A stretch of 64,000 nt of DNA from Mycolicibacterium sp. P9-22 (GTDB lineage Bacteria; Actinomycetota; Actinomycetes; Mycobacteriales; Mycobacteriaceae). Positions 60,896 through 64,000 of the stretch are shown here, one piece after another. The notes under the pieces were generated by a model. It was not told the DNA's origin and ran no database searches. It saw only the letters and a program-made list of their open reading frames with translations. Every line of letters starts with the position of its first letter. Within the stretch, counting starts at the first letter, position 1. The position numbers and the translations under genes were made by a program. The DNA is taken from assembly GCF_008329585.1 (NCBI RefSeq), contig NZ_NPKP01000007.1, positions 124,001 through 188,000 on the forward strand, in the 5' to 3' direction.

Positions 60896-62647
60896 ATGAC
60901 CAAGTTGCTTCGCCCGGTACTGGCGGTGCTGATCGCCTTGCTGGCCTGCGCCATCGGGCTGGCTGCGCCGGCCGCCGCCGACCAGTGCGCCCCGCCCGGT
61001 ATCGACAGTGCCAGCGCGCTGCCCACCAATCTGGCGGCCGCCGCCCAGGGCCCAGGCGCCGACAAATACACCACCCCAGGGGTCGTGCCGCTGGACGGGA
61101 TCGACACCGCAGCGCTGGGCCTGGGCACCCCCGGTGTGCTGACCGTCGGCACCCTGTCGGACGCTCCGCCCAGCATCTGCATCAACTCGGCCAGCCAGTT
61201 CACCGGCTTCGACAACGAGGTGCTGCGCGCCATCGCCGACAAAATCGGGCTGCGGATCAACTTCGTCGGCACCGACTTCTCCGGGCTGCTGGCCCAGGTC
61301 GCCTCCGGACGCTTCGACGTCGGCTCGTCGTCGATCACCACCACCGATGCCCGCCGCCAGACCGTCGGCTTCACCAATGGCTATGACTTCGGCTACTTCT
61401 CGTTGGTGGTGCCGTCGGGCTCACCGATCACCAGCTTCTCCCAGCTGGCCGCCGGGCAGCGCATCGGTGTCGTGCAGGGCACCGTGCAGGAGGCCTACGT
61501 AGTGGACACCCTCGGCCTCGACCCGGTGAAGTTCCCCGACTACAACACCGTCTACGGCAGTCTCAAGACCCGCCAGATCGACGCCTGGGTGGCCCCGTCG
61601 CAGCAGGCGGTCGGCACGGTGCAACCCGGCGATCAGGCCACCATCATCGAAAACACCTTCAGCCTGGACAATTTCGTGGCGTACGCCGTCGCCAAGGAGA
61701 ACCGGCCGCTGATCGATGCGCTCAACGCCGGGCTGGACGCGGTCATCGCCGACGGCACCTGGTCTCGGCTCTACACCGACTGGGTGCCCCGGGCACTGCC
61801 GCCGGGCTGGAAACCGGGGTCCAAAGCGGCACCGGTACCCCAACTCCCGGATTTCGCGGCGATCGCCGCCGATCGCCCCGCGGCCGCCGATCAGGGTGCG
61901 CCCCCGGCTCCCCGGTCGGTACTCGGCCAGCTCTCCGATTCGTTCCTGAACTGGGATCTGTACCGCCAGGCCATCCCCGACCTGTTCAAGACCGGGCTGC
62001 CGAACACGCTGATACTCACCGCCGGAGCGTCCGTGATCGGTGTCGTGCTGGGTCTGCTGCTGGCCGTCGCCGGCATCTCCCGGTCCCGGCTGCTGCGCTG
62101 GCCGGCCCGCATCTACACGGATATCTTCCGCGGCCTGCCCGAGGTGGTGATCATCCTGGTCATCGGCCTGGGCGTCGGGCCGGTCGTCGGCGGCCTCACC
62201 GGCAACAACCCCTATCCCCTCGGTATCGCCGCGCTGGGCCTGATGTCGGCGGCCTATGTCGGCGAGATCTTCCGGTCCGGCATCCAGAGCGTCGAGACCG
62301 GTCAGATGGAGGCCTCCCGCGCACTGGGATTCAGCTACTCGTCGTCGATGAAGCTGGTGATCATCCCGCAGGGCATCCGCCGGGTGCTGCCCGCCCTGGT
62401 CAATCAGTTCATCTCGCTGCTCAAGGCGTCCTCGCTGGTGTACTTCCTGGGGTTGATCGCCGGACAGCGCGAGCTCTTCCAGGTCGGACGCGACCTCAAC
62501 GCGCAGACCGGCAGCCTCTCCCCGCTGGTGGCCGCCGGCCTGGTCTACCTGATGCTGACCATCCCGCTGACCCACCTGGTCAATGTGATCGACGCGCGGT
62601 TGCGCACCGGGAAGCAGCCCGCCCCCATCCAAGAGGAGATGATCTGA
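60896..62647 (+). CDS. Amino-acid ABC transporter, substrate-binding domain fused to permease
   Basis: A 583-residue fusion. A signal peptide (about residues 1-30, cleavage after PAAA) leads to a family 3 binding domain (residues about 75-300, SGRFDVGSSSITTTDARRQT) and then a GlnP/HisM permease (residues about 355-575) with the EAA loop EASRALGFSYSSSMKLVIIP. TAGCTT overlaps the gntR stop codon and lies 7 nt before the ATG, suggesting a leaderless transcript. The stop overlaps the ATPase start. Confidence 0.92.
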   Translation: MTKLLRPVLAVLIALLACAIGLAAPAAADQCAPPGIDSASALPTNLAAAAQGPGADKYTTPGVVPLDGIDTAALGLGTPGVLTVGTLSDAPPSICINSASQFTGFDNEVLRAIADKIGLRINFVGTDFSGLLAQVASGRFDVGSSSITTTDARRQTVGFTNGYDFGYFSLVVPSGSPITSFSQLAAGQRIGVVQGTVQEAYVVDTLGLDPVKFPDYNTVYGSLKTRQIDAWVAPSQQAVGTVQPGDQATIIENTFSLDNFVAYAVAKENRPLIDALNAGLDAVIADGTWSRLYTDWVPRALPPGWKPGSKAAPVPQLPDFAAIAADRPAAADQGAPPAPRSVLGQLSDSFLNWDLYRQAIPDLFKTGLPNTLILTAGASVIGVVLGLLLAVAGISRSRLLRWPARIYTDIFRGLPEVVIILVIGLGVGPVVGGLTGNNPYPLGIAALGLMSAAYVGEIFRSGIQSVETGQMEASRALGFSYSSSMKLVIIPQGIRRVLPALVNQFISLLKASSLVYFLGLIAGQRELFQVGRDLNAQTGSLSPLVAAGLVYLMLTIPLTHLVNVIDARLRTGKQPAPIQEEMI

Positions 62648-63378
62648 TGGCCGAGCCGGTCTCCTTGGCCGCCAAGGACATTCACCTGTCATTCGGTACC
62701 AGCGAAGTGCTCCGCGGGGTCGATCTGGACGTGCCCGCCGGTACCACCGCCGCCGTCATCGGCCCGTCCGGGTCGGGTAAGTCGACGCTGCTGCGGACAC
62801 TGAACCGGTTGTATGAGCCCGACAAGGGCGACATCCTGCTGGACGGCCGGTCGGTGCTCGGTGACAACCCCGACCAACTGCGCCAACGGATCGGCATGGT
62901 GTTCCAGCAGTTCAACCTGTTCCCGCACCGCACCGTGCTGGACAACGTGACGCTGGCCCTGCGCAAGCTCAAGGGCATGTCGCCGGATGCGGCGCGCGAG
63001 CTCGGGCTGGCCCAGTTGGATCGGGTTGGGCTGCGGCACAAGGCCGATGTGCGTCCAGCCACACTGTCGGGTGGGCAGCAGCAGCGGGTGGCGATCGCCC
63101 GGGCGCTGGCGATGGCACCCCAGGTGATGTTCTTCGACGAGGCCACCTCTGCGCTGGATCCCGAACTGGTCAAAGGTGTGCTCGAGCTGATCGCCGATCT
63201 CGGTTCCACCGGCATGACGATGGTGGTGGTGACCCATGAGATGGGTTTCGCGCGTTCGGCTGCCGACGCGGTGATCTTCATGGACCACGGCAAAGTCGTC
63301 GAGTCCGGGCCGCCCGAGCGGATCTTCGAGAACGCCGAGACGGACCGGCTGCGTCGCTTTCTCTCCCAGATTCTCTGA
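62647..63378 (+). CDS. Amino-acid ABC transporter ATPase (GlnQ-like)
   Basis: A 243-residue ATPase: Walker A GPSGSGKST, FQQFNLFPHRTVLDNVTLAL, signature LSGGQQQRVAIARAL, Walker B VMFFDEATSALD (with A for the usual P) and VVTHEMGFARSAAD. It overlaps the fusion gene as TGATG and completes the importer. Confidence 0.94.
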   Translation: MAEPVSLAAKDIHLSFGTSEVLRGVDLDVPAGTTAAVIGPSGSGKSTLLRTLNRLYEPDKGDILLDGRSVLGDNPDQLRQRIGMVFQQFNLFPHRTVLDNVTLALRKLKGMSPDAARELGLAQLDRVGLRHKADVRPATLSGGQQQRVAIARALAMAPQVMFFDEATSALDPELVKGVLELIADLGSTGMTMVVVTHEMGFARSAADAVIFMDHGKVVESGPPERIFENAETDRLRRFLSQIL

Positions 63379-63428
63379 TCTGCGCGCGTTCCAGCCTGGC
63401 AGGGCCAGACAGGTTAGACTAGCGAATT

Positions 63429-63893
63429 ATGGTCGAGACCGAATCGCAGACCGCTGAGCTGGCTGGAGAGCTGCAACGTGTGCTCTCCAAACTGTTTTCG
63501 GTGCTGCGCCGTGGGGACACCCGAGGCGCCGGAAACACCGGCGCCGGCGATCTCACGCTGGCTCAGCTCTCGATTCTGCTGACCCTGCTGGAGTCCGGGC
63601 CGATCCGGATGACCGAACTCGCCGCCCACGAGCGGGTCCGCACACCCACCACCACGGTGGCCATCCGCCGCCTGGAGAAACTCGGACTGGTCAAGCGTTC
63701 CCGCGATCCGTCCGATCTGCGTGCCGTGCTGGTCGAGGTGACGCCGCGCGGCCTGGTGCAGCATCGGGAGGCGCTCGATGCACGGCGGGCATTCCTGGCC
63801 AGCATGCTTGCCAACCTGAGCTCCGAGGATCGGGCCACCCTGACTGCCGCGCTGGGTTCGCTGGACCGCCTCAGCGATCAACCGACCAGCTGA
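63429..63893 (+). CDS. MarR-family transcriptional regulator (Rv0042c orthologue)
   Basis: A 154-residue winged-helix regulator: LTLAQLSILLTLLESGPIRM, then ELAAHERVRTPTTTVAIRRL and the wing VKRSRDPSDLRAVLVEVTPRG. TAGACT lies 8 nt before the ATG and no ribosome site is visible, so a leaderless mRNA is likely. It is convergent with the partial gene at the window end, with a 3-nt gap. Confidence 0.93.
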   Translation: MVETESQTAELAGELQRVLSKLFSVLRRGDTRGAGNTGAGDLTLAQLSILLTLLESGPIRMTELAAHERVRTPTTTVAIRRLEKLGLVKRSRDPSDLRAVLVEVTPRGLVQHREALDARRAFLASMLANLSSEDRATLTAALGSLDRLSDQPTS

Positions 63894-63896
63894 CGG

Positions 63897-64000
63897 TCAG
63901 CCCAGCCAGTCCAGCACCGCTGCGGCCGTCCAGGACTGTTGCATGCTGCCCAGCGGCTCTCCGGTGAACGGCTCGTAGTACTCGGCGAAGGTGCCGTCGC
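63897..64000 (-). CDS. C-terminus of a GH63-type glucosylglycerate/mannosylglycerate hydrolase-like protein (partial)
   Basis: The last 34 codons of a minus-strand gene end at TGA (63899-63897). The tail reads GTFAEYYEPFTGEPLGS then QQSWTAAAVLDWLG, like the C-terminal (alpha/alpha)6-barrel end of GH63/MGH-type hydrolases known from fast-growing mycobacteria, where they mobilise glucosylglycerate. Only the C-terminus is visible, so a trehalase-like relative is possible. Confidence 0.6.
   Translation of the reverse strand, partial: DGTFAEYYEPFTGEPLGSMQQSWTAAAVLDWLG

Noticed and set aside
1..64000. CRISPR arrays, tRNA or rRNA genes, prophage structural genes
   Set aside because: No regularly spaced repeats, cloverleaf with CCA-type ends, ribosomal RNA signatures or phage proteins were seen.

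Overview
The window looks like a chromosome segment of a fast-growing mycobacterium (Mycolicibacterium-type). It is GC-rich throughout. Its right part repeats, in inverted orientation, the Mycobacterium tuberculosis gene order around Rv0042c-Rv0058: MarR, GntR, F420-type oxidoreductase, alpha/beta hydrolase, ino1, PadR, DUF1707 protein, DUF5318 protein, ponA1, GT87 membrane protein, rpsF-ssb-rpsR-rplI and dnaB. No rRNA, tRNA or CRISPR array was seen.

Region 1 (about 1-39,890) is accessory. It is built from small regulator-plus-enzyme modules. In order these are: a GNAT and a terpenoid-cyclase-fold protein, an Lsr2-like protein and a kinase-fold protein; a LysR regulator beside a frameshifted sugar O-acetyltransferase; TetR with a zinc alcohol dehydrogenase; a TetR-controlled polar amino-acid ABC importer with gamma-glutamyltransferase; an acyl-CoA ligase, a class-C-type serine hydrolase and a crotonase around a mirrored double operator; a TetR/carboxylesterase pair; two XRE/MmyB-type regulator-SDR pairs with F420-type enzymes; a PaoABC-like molybdenum hydroxylase operon between two damaged genes; and an SDR plus two aldo/keto reductases. 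Last comes a TetR-SDR-GPP34-SnoaL-SDR cassette flanked by related ~67-bp repeats that look like insertion-element ends. Most of these genes suggest catabolism or detoxification of small organic molecules under many local repressors.

Region 2 (about 39,898-64,000) is the conserved core. dnaB carries a 416-residue intein in its Walker A motif. The intein has class 3 features and an unusual cysteine-rich insertion. Upstream of dnaB lies a cluster of DnaA-box-like sequences, then the rpsF-ssb-rpsR-rplI operon and its terminator. A BtuFCD-type importer preceded by a cobalamin riboswitch sits between rpsF and the GT87 gene. The cell-wall genes (GT87, ponA1), a tandem pair of DUF1707 membrane proteins, PadR-ino1 (inositol synthesis), a PhoX-type Tat lipoprotein, regulators and a GlnHP-GlnQ importer follow. 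The window ends inside a gene whose C-terminus resembles GH63-type glucosylglycerate/mannosylglycerate hydrolases.

Several core genes on the plus strand begin 6-10 nt after a TANNNT hexamer with no ribosome binding site, the mark of leaderless mRNAs common in mycobacteria. Functional names are from motif recognition by eye; no database search was possible.
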